In this document: piece by piece, positions 1 to 5,245 of the stretch
How positions within the stretch are numbered: position 1 is the first letter of the stretch
Layout: each line of letters opens with the position of its first letter
Assembly (NCBI GenBank): GCA_021205255.1
Contig: JAJPXW010000099.1
Location: 1 to 5,245, forward strand
Origin: Burkholderiales bacterium
GTDB taxonomy: Bacteria; Pseudomonadota; Gammaproteobacteria; Burkholderiales; Burkholderiaceae_F
Reading direction: 5' to 3'
DNA length: 5,245 bases
Program-made: the position numbers and the translations under genes
The notes under the pieces: model-generated
What the model was told of the DNA's origin: nothing
Database searches by the model: none
Seen by the model: the letters and a program-made list of their open reading frames with translations, nothing else

Positions 1-570
1 CACTAAAGGCGAAGCTGAACGGGTTGTATCCCTTTCATCCCTAGCCTTAAGATCAGCCACAAGAGCGTGAATGTTACTATCTATCCCTTTTTCTTTCAAC
101 TGCTTATATCTTCTTTCTGCTCTCGATTCGGCACTTGCGGTTAGAAAAATTTTTAATAGGGCATTAGGGAATATCACAGTGCCCATATCACGCCCATCAG
201 CTACGAGTCCTGGCGGGACGGCAGCGTTCCTCTGTAACGCGAAAAGTGCTTCCCTAACGGCTGGATACGTCGCAACTTTACTGGCAAGAAGTCCAACTTC
301 TTCAGCCCGAATTGCGTTTGTCACATCTTTGCCATCTAAAAATATGTTGCCTCCGGAAAACAGCGGCTTTAAGTTTCTTGCTACTTGAGCACAGGCTTCG
401 GCATTGTCGTGATCTATTTTCTGATTTAATACTTCTAAAGCCGTTAAGCGGTAGAGGGCACCGCTATCTAGCACATGGAAACCAAGTGCTTTGGCTACGC
501 CATCGGAGACAGCGCCTTTACCGGAGGCTACTGGACCATCTATGGTGATGACATCGACTTTTTCAGTCAT
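1..570 (-). CDS. cmk: Cytidylate kinase, 3' end cut by window edge
   Basis: CMK transfers phosphate from ATP to CMP or dCMP in the cytosol, recycling pyrimidine nucleotides. The window holds the first 190 residues; the family is usually about 220-230, so roughly the last 35 lie beyond the left edge. Visible motifs are the P-loop at residues 11-19 (DGPVASGKG), the CMP-site stretch LDSGALYR at 34-41, the ADGRDMGTV block at 124-132, and the late arginines at 177 and 184 (ARDERD, then RSASPL). The residue after GKG is Ala20, where Thr is usual. The ATG at 570 is preceded by GGAAG with 6 nt spacing, and MTEKVDVITIDGP matches normal CMK N-termini. The start overlaps the aroA stop by 8 bp, so translation is probably coupled. 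In related genomes rpsA follows cmk. Identification is firm. Confidence 0.96.
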   Translation of the reverse strand, partial: MTEKVDVITIDGPVASGKGAVSDGVAKALGFHVLDSGALYRLTALEVLNQKIDHDNAEACAQVARNLKPLFSGGNIFLDGKDVTNAIRAEEVGLLASKVATYPAVREALFALQRNAAVPPGLVADGRDMGTVIFPNALLKIFLTASAESRAERRYKQLKEKGIDSNIHALVADLKARDERDTTRSASPLV

Positions 571-1861
571 TATCTTCTTCCGTTACGCTTGCAAGCCGCT
601 CAAAGAAATCTGGGAAGGTCTTCGCTACGCAGGATGGGTTTTCAATTTCAACTGGAACGCCTCCGGCTGCAATCAGCGACATGCACATTGCTATGCGGTG
701 GTCGTTATACGTAGCGAACCTGCCACCCTGAAGCTTAGCGGGCGGCTCTATAGCCATCCAGTCTTCACCGTATTCCACAGCGGCTCCTGTTTTTGAAAGC
801 TCAGTAGCTAGAGCCTCAATGCGATCGGTCTCTTTTACCCGCCAGCTACCGATGCCTCTTAAAACTGTTCTACCCTCGCACATGGGAGCTATCGCTGCGA
901 TAGTCATAGCGGCATCTGGAATTTGCCGATAGTCTTCGTCTATGCCACGCAACTTATGGCCATTAAATGGAGGAGCAGTCTTAATGTGGTCATTGCTCCT
1001 AACGACTGTCGCTCCCATTTTTGCTAGATACTCAACAAAAGTCGCATCGCCTTGAATGCTATCCCTGCCTATTCCTTCCACTGTCAGTGGTCCTACTAAT
1101 GCACCAAGAGCAAGGAAGTAGGAAGCGCTAGAGGCATCGGCTTCGACTAGAAACTTTATAGGTGAAATATAGGGATGCTGCGGGACAAAGTAATTATCTA
1201 ATTCCGTGTGGGTGACGACACCAAATCTACCCATCATCTGGCAAGTCAGCGATACATAGGGTGAACTAACAAGCTCCCCTTCTATATGTATATATAGACC
1301 GCTATGCGGGGCTACTAATGGTCCATTAATTAAAAGACCGGTAACGAATTGACTTGAGACGTTGCCTTTGATGTTAATGGTATCGCTTAGGAGCTTAGTG
1401 GCTGGAAAAATCTTTAGTGGCGGAAAGCCTTGCTTTTCCATGCAAACGATATGGGCGCCAACAGAATTCAAAGCTTCTACTAAATATTGCATCGGCCTTT
1501 CACGCATCCTCTGAACGCCGTCGAGCACATATTCTCCTCCGGAGAATGCAAGGACTGACGCTAACGGGCGCATAGCAGTTCCAGCATTGCCTAGAAATAG
1601 ATTAGCTACCTTATTTGGAAAGTGACCAGCACATCCGACAACTTTCACGTCTGTGCCATCCTGTTCAACCGACACTCCTAGCTTACGCAAGGCACCAATC
1701 ATCATGTCAGTGTCTTCGGCCACTAAAAGATTGCTTAGTTCAGTGGTTCCGGTGCTTAAGGCGGAAAGAAGCAACGCTCTGTTGGAGATGCTTTTGGAGC
1801 CAGGTAGGCTTACCGTGCCTTCCACTCTTTTGATTGGCTTTATATATTTAATATCTGTCAT
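563..1861 (-). CDS. aroA: 3-phosphoshikimate 1-carboxyvinyltransferase (EPSP synthase), class I
   Basis: AroA joins phosphoenolpyruvate to shikimate-3-phosphate, the sixth step of the shikimate pathway, in the cytosol. The 432-residue protein is normal length for the two-domain family. Visible sites are PGSKSISNR (Lys23, Arg28), LFLGNAGTAMRPL (Gly94, Thr95, Pro99), RMRERPMQYL near 118-127, SSQ at 169-171, DASSASY near 243-248, the catalytic Asp316 in IPDAAMT, WRVKETDR at 340-347, YNDHRIAM near 385-392 and KTFPDFF near 414-420. The GNAGTAMRP form is that of class I enzymes, the type generally sensitive to glyphosate; sensitivity here is inferred. The ATG at 1861 is chosen over an in-frame TTG at 1876 because GAGG sits 9 nt upstream of the ATG, while the TTG overlaps that site and has no ribosome site of its own. 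All key residues are intact. Confidence 0.97.
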   Translation of the reverse strand: MTDIKYIKPIKRVEGTVSLPGSKSISNRALLLSALSTGTTELSNLLVAEDTDMMIGALRKLGVSVEQDGTDVKVVGCAGHFPNKVANLFLGNAGTAMRPLASVLAFSGGEYVLDGVQRMRERPMQYLVEALNSVGAHIVCMEKQGFPPLKIFPATKLLSDTINIKGNVSSQFVTGLLINGPLVAPHSGLYIHIEGELVSSPYVSLTCQMMGRFGVVTHTELDNYFVPQHPYISPIKFLVEADASSASYFLALGALVGPLTVEGIGRDSIQGDATFVEYLAKMGATVVRSNDHIKTAPPFNGHKLRGIDEDYRQIPDAAMTIAAIAPMCEGRTVLRGIGSWRVKETDRIEALATELSKTGAAVEYGEDWMAIEPPAKLQGGRFATYNDHRIAMCMSLIAAGGVPVEIENPSCVAKTFPDFFERLASVTEEDND

Positions 1862-1988
1862 ACCTTTTTGCCTCAAAAGTGTCGGATATTTTTGCTTTTG
1901 CCTTTACTACAGCTCTAGCTGCGCTTCTAGCACTATATCTATACCTTTAGCCTTGCATAAAAGCATAAGTTTCTCTTTCTATTTCACT
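1862..1988 (-). other. tyrA-aroA intergenic gap, the only sizeable gap in the operon
   Basis: These 127 bp separate the tyrA stop from the aroA ATG, while the other junctions overlap or leave 22 bp. The aroA ribosome site lies at the downstream end. Read on the minus strand there is a TATAGT hexamer (1932-1937) resembling a sigma-70 -10 box, but no convincing -35 box 16-18 nt upstream (at most 3 of 6 matches), so an internal promoter is only a possibility. The dyad CAGCT-CT-AGCTG at 1910-1921 (+ strand) has too short a loop to be a terminator stem. A 19-codon open frame (1907-1966) is also present. No terminator, RNA gene or repeat element is recognisable. Confidence 0.6.
1871..1874 (-). promoter_or_regulatory. 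Ribosome binding site for aroA
   Basis: GAGG on the minus strand lies 9 nt before the ATG at 1861. It supports that ATG rather than the in-frame TTG at 1876, whose own codon overlaps this site. Confidence 0.6.
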
Positions 1989-2759
1989 CTATCTCGGTTC
2001 ACGCTTAGGCGGATTTGGCGGGAAAACTAAGCCACGGCGATTTCTCATGGCGTTTTCAAAGATAGCCTCAATCCGATCTCCGTCCTTAGCGTCAATCACT
2101 TGCTGAACTTCGTCCAGTGCTTGACGAAATCTCTTTAATTCAGCGGAGATTGCCGGCTGGTTCGTTAAGCAAATATCTCTCCACATCCTTGGAGAACTTG
2201 AAGCTATCCTGGTGAAGTCCCTAAAACCGGCTCCAGCCATCTGCAACTTGTCTTGCGCTCTCGGTTCCCTAGCAATCATATCGACTAGCGTATAGGCAAG
2301 CACATGGGGCAAGTGGCTGACGGCAGCGAAAATACTGTCGTGCTCTTCCGGCGACATAGTCTGCACAATGCCTCCGGCTTTTGTCCACCAATCTTCCATT
2401 GCCTTAACATACTTAGGATCCATGCCGTCTGTCGGAGTGGAAATTATTTTCTTACCTAAAAACAAATCGGCATCCGCATATTTCACGCCAGGCAGCTCAC
2501 CACCAGCGATAGGATGGCAGGGGGCGTACTGGTTAAATTTTCCACCGAGACCTTTTTTAGCCGCTTCTATGACTATGCAGCGGGTGGAACCCACATCCGT
2601 CACTTCGGCTTTATCAGCTACTCCTAGCTCAAGAGCAGCTTGCATGTTGGACTCACGGTGGTCACAGGCTATGACTTCATCGATAATTCCTGCTTTTTTC
2701 CAGCTCAAGGCCATGGAACCGCCGATAAGGCCACAACCGATAATGGTCATAGTGGTCAA
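1989..2759 (-). CDS. tyrA: Prephenate dehydrogenase with an apparent internal deletion
   Basis: TyrA oxidatively decarboxylates prephenate to 4-hydroxyphenylpyruvate for tyrosine synthesis. The product is 256 residues with no ACT domain; stand-alone relatives are typically about 285-295. Visible are the dinucleotide-binding GCGLIGG at 8-14, an acidic residue (Asp33) after the second strand suggesting NAD rather than NADP, TDVGST at 54-59, HPIAG at 82-86, SHLPH at 148-152 and GFRDFTRIA at 178-186, followed by the helical dimerisation region. Between LGVADK (45-50) and VTDVGS (53-58), relatives carry some 35-40 further residues, including the fourth Rossmann strand with its hydrophobic Asp-Leu-Val...Pro-Val segment. 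These are absent without a frameshift. The cofactor fold may therefore be damaged; activity is uncertain. The TTG start at 2759 overlaps the hisC stop (TTGA) and has a strong ribosome site; an ATG at 2750 is the alternative. Confidence 0.9.
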   Translation of the reverse strand: MTTMTIIGCGLIGGSMALSWKKAGIIDEVIACDHRESNMQAALELGVADKAEVTDVGSTRCIVIEAAKKGLGGKFNQYAPCHPIAGGELPGVKYADADLFLGKKIISTPTDGMDPKYVKAMEDWWTKAGGIVQTMSPEEHDSIFAAVSHLPHVLAYTLVDMIAREPRAQDKLQMAGAGFRDFTRIASSSPRMWRDICLTNQPAISAELKRFRQALDEVQQVIDAKDGDRIEAIFENAMRNRRGLVFPPNPPKREPR

Positions 2760-3877
2760 TTAAGCGCTCCTCTTTCTTCAAGGATATTCTTCAATTCACT
2801 AAGAAATTTTTTATTTTGCTCTTCAGTTCCCACTGTTACTCTGATCCAATCCGGCAATGAATAGGAATTCAAGTCGCGAACCATGATCCCTTTTTTCTTC
2901 AAGCGCTCCGCTACGTCTTTTCCGTCTCCTACCTTTACGGTAACGAAATTAGCGTGAAGACCCATATATGGCAATCCCCATTGAGAAAACCGCTCGGCTA
3001 ATAGACTTCTTTGCTTCTGGTTATTGTCAAGCGTCTTTTGAAGGAATTCCTGGTCTTCCAAGGCCGTCATGGCAGCCAATTGCGAAAGGTCGTTTAAATT
3101 AAATGGATGACGAACTCGATTAATAATATCAAGCACTTCCGGCCGAGAAATACCATAACCTACACGGCAACCAGCCAATCCATAAGCTTTTGAAAATGTC
3201 CTGGCGGTCAGCACGTTTGGAAATCTCTTCACGATTTCCACTGTGTCCGGTCTCAGATCATCTTCAAGGAACTCGGCATAGGCCTCGTCAAAAAGCACCA
3301 TTACTTCCGGAGGTACCTTCTCCAAGAAATCTACGATCTGTTTTTCACTAAGAAAAGTTCCTGTCGGATTATTTGGATTAGTAAGGAAGATAAGCCGCGT
3401 GTTTTCATCGATGGCATCGAGCATAGCGTCTAGATCGGCATTGAAATCTTCCGTAGCCGGAACCTCCTTTGCAGTTGCCCCGCAAAGTTGGGTCACCATC
3501 GGATAAAGAGAAAAGGAATATTGGGGGAAAATTGCGTTCTTGCCTTCGGAGAGCATTGATTGCGCAGCTAGTCCTAATAATTCGCTAGAGCCACTGGTGA
3601 CAACCACCCAATCCTGAGGCACTTTATATTTAGTAGCCAAAGCTTTTTGAAGGTAGCAGGCATCGGCGTCCGGATATCTGTTCAGAGACAGTGCGGCTTT
3701 AGCAATCTTATCCCGTACTTTTTCCGACATGCCTAGAGGATTTTCATTGACTCCGAGCATGACGATTTCTTCGGGCTTAAATCCTAGTTCCGCAGCTACT
3801 TCCTCTATTGGCTTGGAAGCCTTGTATTTAGCCAAGGAAGTAATCCATGACGGCGCTGACAGGCTTGTATCTTTCAC
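2756..3877 (-). CDS. hisC: Histidinol-phosphate / aromatic aminotransferase, HisC2 type
   Basis: This is a PLP-dependent fold-type I aminotransferase of 373 residues, normal length. HisC converts imidazole acetol-phosphate to histidinol-phosphate. Members in the pheA-tyrA operon are generally thought to also, or mainly, transaminate phenylpyruvate and hydroxyphenylpyruvate; that role here is inferred from context. Visible are the substrate-site NENPLG at 44-49, NPNNPTG at 167-173 (Asn170), DEAY at 197-200, the PLP-binding Lys230 in TFSKAYGLAG, Arg238 in CRVGY and the carboxylate-binding Arg346 in WIRVTVG. The N-terminal PLP-phosphate loop reads TSGSSELL, where HisC2 relatives usually have a GNGSN-type sequence. 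The GTG start at 3877 overlaps the pheA stop (GTGA) and has AAGGAG 7 nt upstream, indicating coupled translation. Family is certain; main substrate is not. Confidence 0.95.
   Translation of the reverse strand: MKDTSLSAPSWITSLAKYKASKPIEEVAAELGFKPEEIVMLGVNENPLGMSEKVRDKIAKAALSLNRYPDADACYLQKALATKYKVPQDWVVVTSGSSELLGLAAQSMLSEGKNAIFPQYSFSLYPMVTQLCGATAKEVPATEDFNADLDAMLDAIDENTRLIFLTNPNNPTGTFLSEKQIVDFLEKVPPEVMVLFDEAYAEFLEDDLRPDTVEIVKRFPNVLTARTFSKAYGLAGCRVGYGISRPEVLDIINRVRHPFNLNDLSQLAAMTALEDQEFLQKTLDNNQKQRSLLAERFSQWGLPYMGLHANFVTVKVGDGKDVAERLKKKGIMVRDLNSYSLPDWIRVTVGTEEQNKKFLSELKNILEERGALN
2767..2773 (-). promoter_or_regulatory. Ribosome binding site for tyrA, supports a TTG start
   Basis: AGAGGAG on the minus strand ends 7 nt before the TTG at 2759. 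The nearest ATG (2750) would be 16 nt away, too far for this site. The spacing equals that of pheA and hisC in the same operon. Confidence 0.7.
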
Positions 3878-5010
3878 ATCCTTGCTCCTTCGTTATTCTT
3901 ATGGCCATAGTCTTCTTCGAATGGATAGGATCCAAGATTCTTAAAAAAGCCACAAGCGTTTTTTAAATCATTAAGCGCATTGGCGATCTTCGGGTCTTTG
4001 GCATGCCCTTCTATATCAATATAGAAGTAGTAGGCCCAAGTACCATTTCTGGCCGGTCTTGACTCGAACCTTGTCATGGATACGCCATGGTCGTCCAGAG
4101 GCTTAAGCGCATGATAGATGGCACCTGCTTTATTAGGCACAGAGACAATGAGGGAAGTCTTGTCTTGACCTGGAGGCGATGAAGGCATGGTGCCTTGGTT
4201 AGCTAAAACAACAAAGCGCGTACGATTACTGGCATCGTCTTGAATATGGGCTGCGGCAATTTGCAAACAGTAGGCGCCAGCGGCTTTTTCTCCAGCGATA
4301 GCTGCCGCCGTCGGATCTTGCGCCGCCTTTCTTGCTGCCTCTCCGTTACTAGAAACCGGAAAACGTGGAATTCCCGATGCATGGCTATTGAGCCAACCTA
4401 CGCATTGACCAAGAGACTGCGGATGGGAATAGATTTTTTCTATCCCGTCCATAGTTCCACTCTGGGTGAGAAGATTATGGTGCACTGGTACGGAAATTTC
4501 ACCGATTATCGTCAGGCTGGTTCTTAGTAGGCTATCCATTGTCCTATTAACTGAGCCTTCAGTGGAGTTTTCCATCGGCACAATACCAAATTGCGCCGTC
4601 CCAGCCTCTACTGCCCTAAACACTTCTTCAATCTGATCGCAGGGGATGCCATTAACTGTCGTACCGAACTTCTTTTCCATGGCCATCTCGCTAAAGGTGC
4701 CTTTAGGCCCTAGGTAAGCGACTGATGTATTTCTTTCTAGAGCACGGCAGGCGCTCATAATTTCCTGGAAAATTGCGGCTAGGCTATTGGACTCCAAGGG
4801 GCCATGACTTTTAGAGACTACATTGCGTATAACGTCACCTTCGCGCTCCGGCCGGAAAACCGGTGAAGCCGTCTGACTTTTAATAACACCGACAGCCCTG
4901 GCGCATTGAGCTCTTTCATTCAGCAGCTTGACAAGTTCCGTATCAATCCTATCGATTTCTTTTCTAATCGGAGCTACCTTCTTCTCTACGTCTTCAGGTA
5001 AATTGCTCAT
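3874..5010 (-). CDS. pheA: Bifunctional chorismate mutase / prephenate dehydratase (P-protein)
   Basis: PheA rearranges chorismate to prephenate and then dehydrates and decarboxylates it to phenylpyruvate, committing carbon to phenylalanine. The 378-residue protein has three parts in normal order. The AroQ chorismate mutase domain spans about 1-92 (Arg16, Arg33, Lys44, Arg56-Glu57, Gln82). Prephenate dehydratase spans about 96-272 (GPKGTFSE at 101-108, ENSTEG at 147-152, SHPQSLGQC near 195-203 and the NRTRF motif with Thr264). The ACT domain follows at about 285-366 with GAI at 296-298 and ESRP at 316-319, the signature of phenylalanine feedback binding. The ATG at 5010 is preferred to an upstream in-frame start at 5073 because it has TAGGAG 7 nt before it, fits the family N-terminus, and the longer form would run into serC. 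The stop overlaps the hisC start. Nothing is missing. Confidence 0.97.
   Translation of the reverse strand: MSNLPEDVEKKVAPIRKEIDRIDTELVKLLNERAQCARAVGVIKSQTASPVFRPEREGDVIRNVVSKSHGPLESNSLAAIFQEIMSACRALERNTSVAYLGPKGTFSEMAMEKKFGTTVNGIPCDQIEEVFRAVEAGTAQFGIVPMENSTEGSVNRTMDSLLRTSLTIIGEISVPVHHNLLTQSGTMDGIEKIYSHPQSLGQCVGWLNSHASGIPRFPVSSNGEAARKAAQDPTAAAIAGEKAAGAYCLQIAAAHIQDDASNRTRFVVLANQGTMPSSPPGQDKTSLIVSVPNKAGAIYHALKPLDDHGVSMTRFESRPARNGTWAYYFYIDIEGHAKDPKIANALNDLKNACGFFKNLGSYPFEEDYGHKNNEGARM
3885..3890 (-). promoter_or_regulatory. Ribosome binding site for hisC, supports a GTG start
   Basis: AAGGAG on the minus strand ends 7 nt before the GTG at 3877 and lies inside the last codons of pheA. The ATG overlapping this spot (3879) is in the pheA frame and is followed at once by the pheA stop, so it cannot start hisC. 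Confidence 0.75.
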
Positions 5011-5017
5011 TCGATTT

Positions 5018-5023
5018 CTCCTA
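5018..5023 (-). promoter_or_regulatory. Ribosome binding site for pheA
   Basis: TAGGAG on the minus strand sits 7 nt before the ATG at 5010, in the 22 bp serC-pheA gap. It decides the pheA start against the longer open frame that begins inside serC. The gap leaves no room for a terminator. Confidence 0.8.
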
Positions 5024-5032
5024 AGCTTTCCG

Positions 5033-5245
5033 TTACCTGTGCCTTTGCGCAAAGCCAACCATGAATTCAGCAAGCTTTTCGGCTGCTTCTACCGGTACGG
5101 CGTTGTATAGAGAAGCGCGCATGCCACCGAGAATGCGATGGCCTTTAAGATTTTCCAGTTTCTGCTCCCTAGCTTCATCAAGGAACTCTTCATTCAAAGT
5201 TTCGTCTTCTAAATTAAAGACTACGTTCATGCGGGAGCGACTGCG
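5033..5245 (-). CDS. serC: Phosphoserine aminotransferase, C-terminal end only
   Basis: SerC is a PLP-dependent aminotransferase that converts 3-phosphohydroxypyruvate to phosphoserine in serine synthesis and also acts in pyridoxal phosphate synthesis. Only the last 70 residues are in the window; the frame is open to the right edge (five codons, RSRSR, precede the first internal Met), so the internal ATG at 5230 is not the start. The family's C-terminal signature is clear: RMNVVFNL, then FLDEAREQKLENLKGHR followed by GGMRASLYNA, and a closing FMVGFAQRHR. The GHR and GGMRAS residues bind substrate in characterised SerC enzymes. The stop lies 22 bp before pheA, and the pairing serC-pheA is the standard order in this operon. 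The catalytic lysine lies outside the window. Confidence 0.95.
   Translation of the reverse strand, partial: RSRSRMNVVFNLEDETLNEEFLDEAREQKLENLKGHRILGGMRASLYNAVPVEAAEKLAEFMVGFAQRHR

Noticed and set aside
71..796. Several plus-strand open frames opposite cmk and aroA
   Set aside because: They overlap each other and firm minus-strand genes and have no family motifs or ribosome sites of note.
1862..1876. aroA starting at TTG 1876
   Set aside because: The GAGG ribosome site overlaps this TTG codon, so it can only serve the ATG at 1861, and the extra five residues are not family-like.
1910..1921. Inverted repeat in the tyrA-aroA gap as a terminator
   Set aside because: Five-base arms with a two-base loop cannot form a stable stem and no T-run follows; downstream genes belong to the same operon.
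1653..2030. 125-codon plus-strand open frame across the aroA 5' end and the gap
   Set aside because: It mostly mirrors aroA and tyrA coding sequence; the gap part is low-complexity and hydrophobic by chance.
2368..2763. 131-codon plus-strand open frame opposite tyrA
   Set aside because: It lies wholly antisense to tyrA, shows no recognisable protein features, and is explained as a shadow of the coding strand.
5011..5073. Longer pheA beginning at 5073
   Set aside because: The extra 21 residues come from serC coding sequence read in another frame and do not resemble PheA; the ATG at 5010 has a strong, well-spaced ribosome site.
5033..5230. A separate 65-residue small gene
   Set aside because: The frame stays open to the right edge and the sequence is the conserved C-terminus of SerC, so this is a cut gene, not a small one.

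Overview
This window is an almost fully coding stretch of a chromosomal aromatic amino acid operon. Every gene lies on the minus strand, so transcription runs from position 5245 towards 1. In transcription order it holds the 3' end of serC (cut by the right edge), pheA (chorismate mutase / prephenate dehydratase), hisC (an HisC2-type aminotransferase), tyrA (prephenate dehydrogenase), aroA (EPSP synthase) and most of cmk (cytidylate kinase, cut by the left edge). This is the conserved serC-pheA-hisC-tyrA-aroA-cmk supraoperon of beta- and gamma-proteobacteria. In those genomes it is usually preceded by gyrA and followed by rpsA; neither is inside this window.

The separate tyrA and aroA (fused in Pseudomonas relatives) and the wording of several motifs (TyrA HPIAG, SHLPH and RDFTRIA; HisC TFSKAYGLAG; CMK ADGRDMGTV) point to a betaproteobacterium, probably Burkholderiales. 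Base composition looks only moderate by eye (mid-40s % GC), which suggests a low-GC, perhaps host-associated lineage such as Sutterellaceae. The family-level guess is weak.

The genes form one biosynthetic unit. AroA makes EPSP on the way to chorismate. PheA turns chorismate into prephenate and then phenylpyruvate, with a C-terminal ACT domain for feedback control. TyrA would oxidise prephenate to hydroxyphenylpyruvate, and the HisC-like aminotransferase can supply the final transamination. SerC (serine and pyridoxal phosphate supply) and CMK (nucleotide salvage) are customary passengers. Packing is tight: serC-pheA has a 22 bp gap, pheA-hisC overlaps by 4 bp (GTGA), hisC-tyrA by 4 bp (TTGA) and aroA-cmk by 8 bp. 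The only sizeable gap is 127 bp between tyrA and aroA. No stretch over 300 bases lacks a gene.

I see no undescribed system, mobile element, CRISPR array or RNA gene. The one real anomaly is TyrA. It is in frame and carries its catalytic motifs, but about 35-40 residues of the central Rossmann domain (the strand with the usual ADLVxLAxPV-type motif and its flanking helices) appear to be missing at about residue 51. It is either a genuine in-frame deletion, an unusual lineage variant, or a sequence/assembly error.
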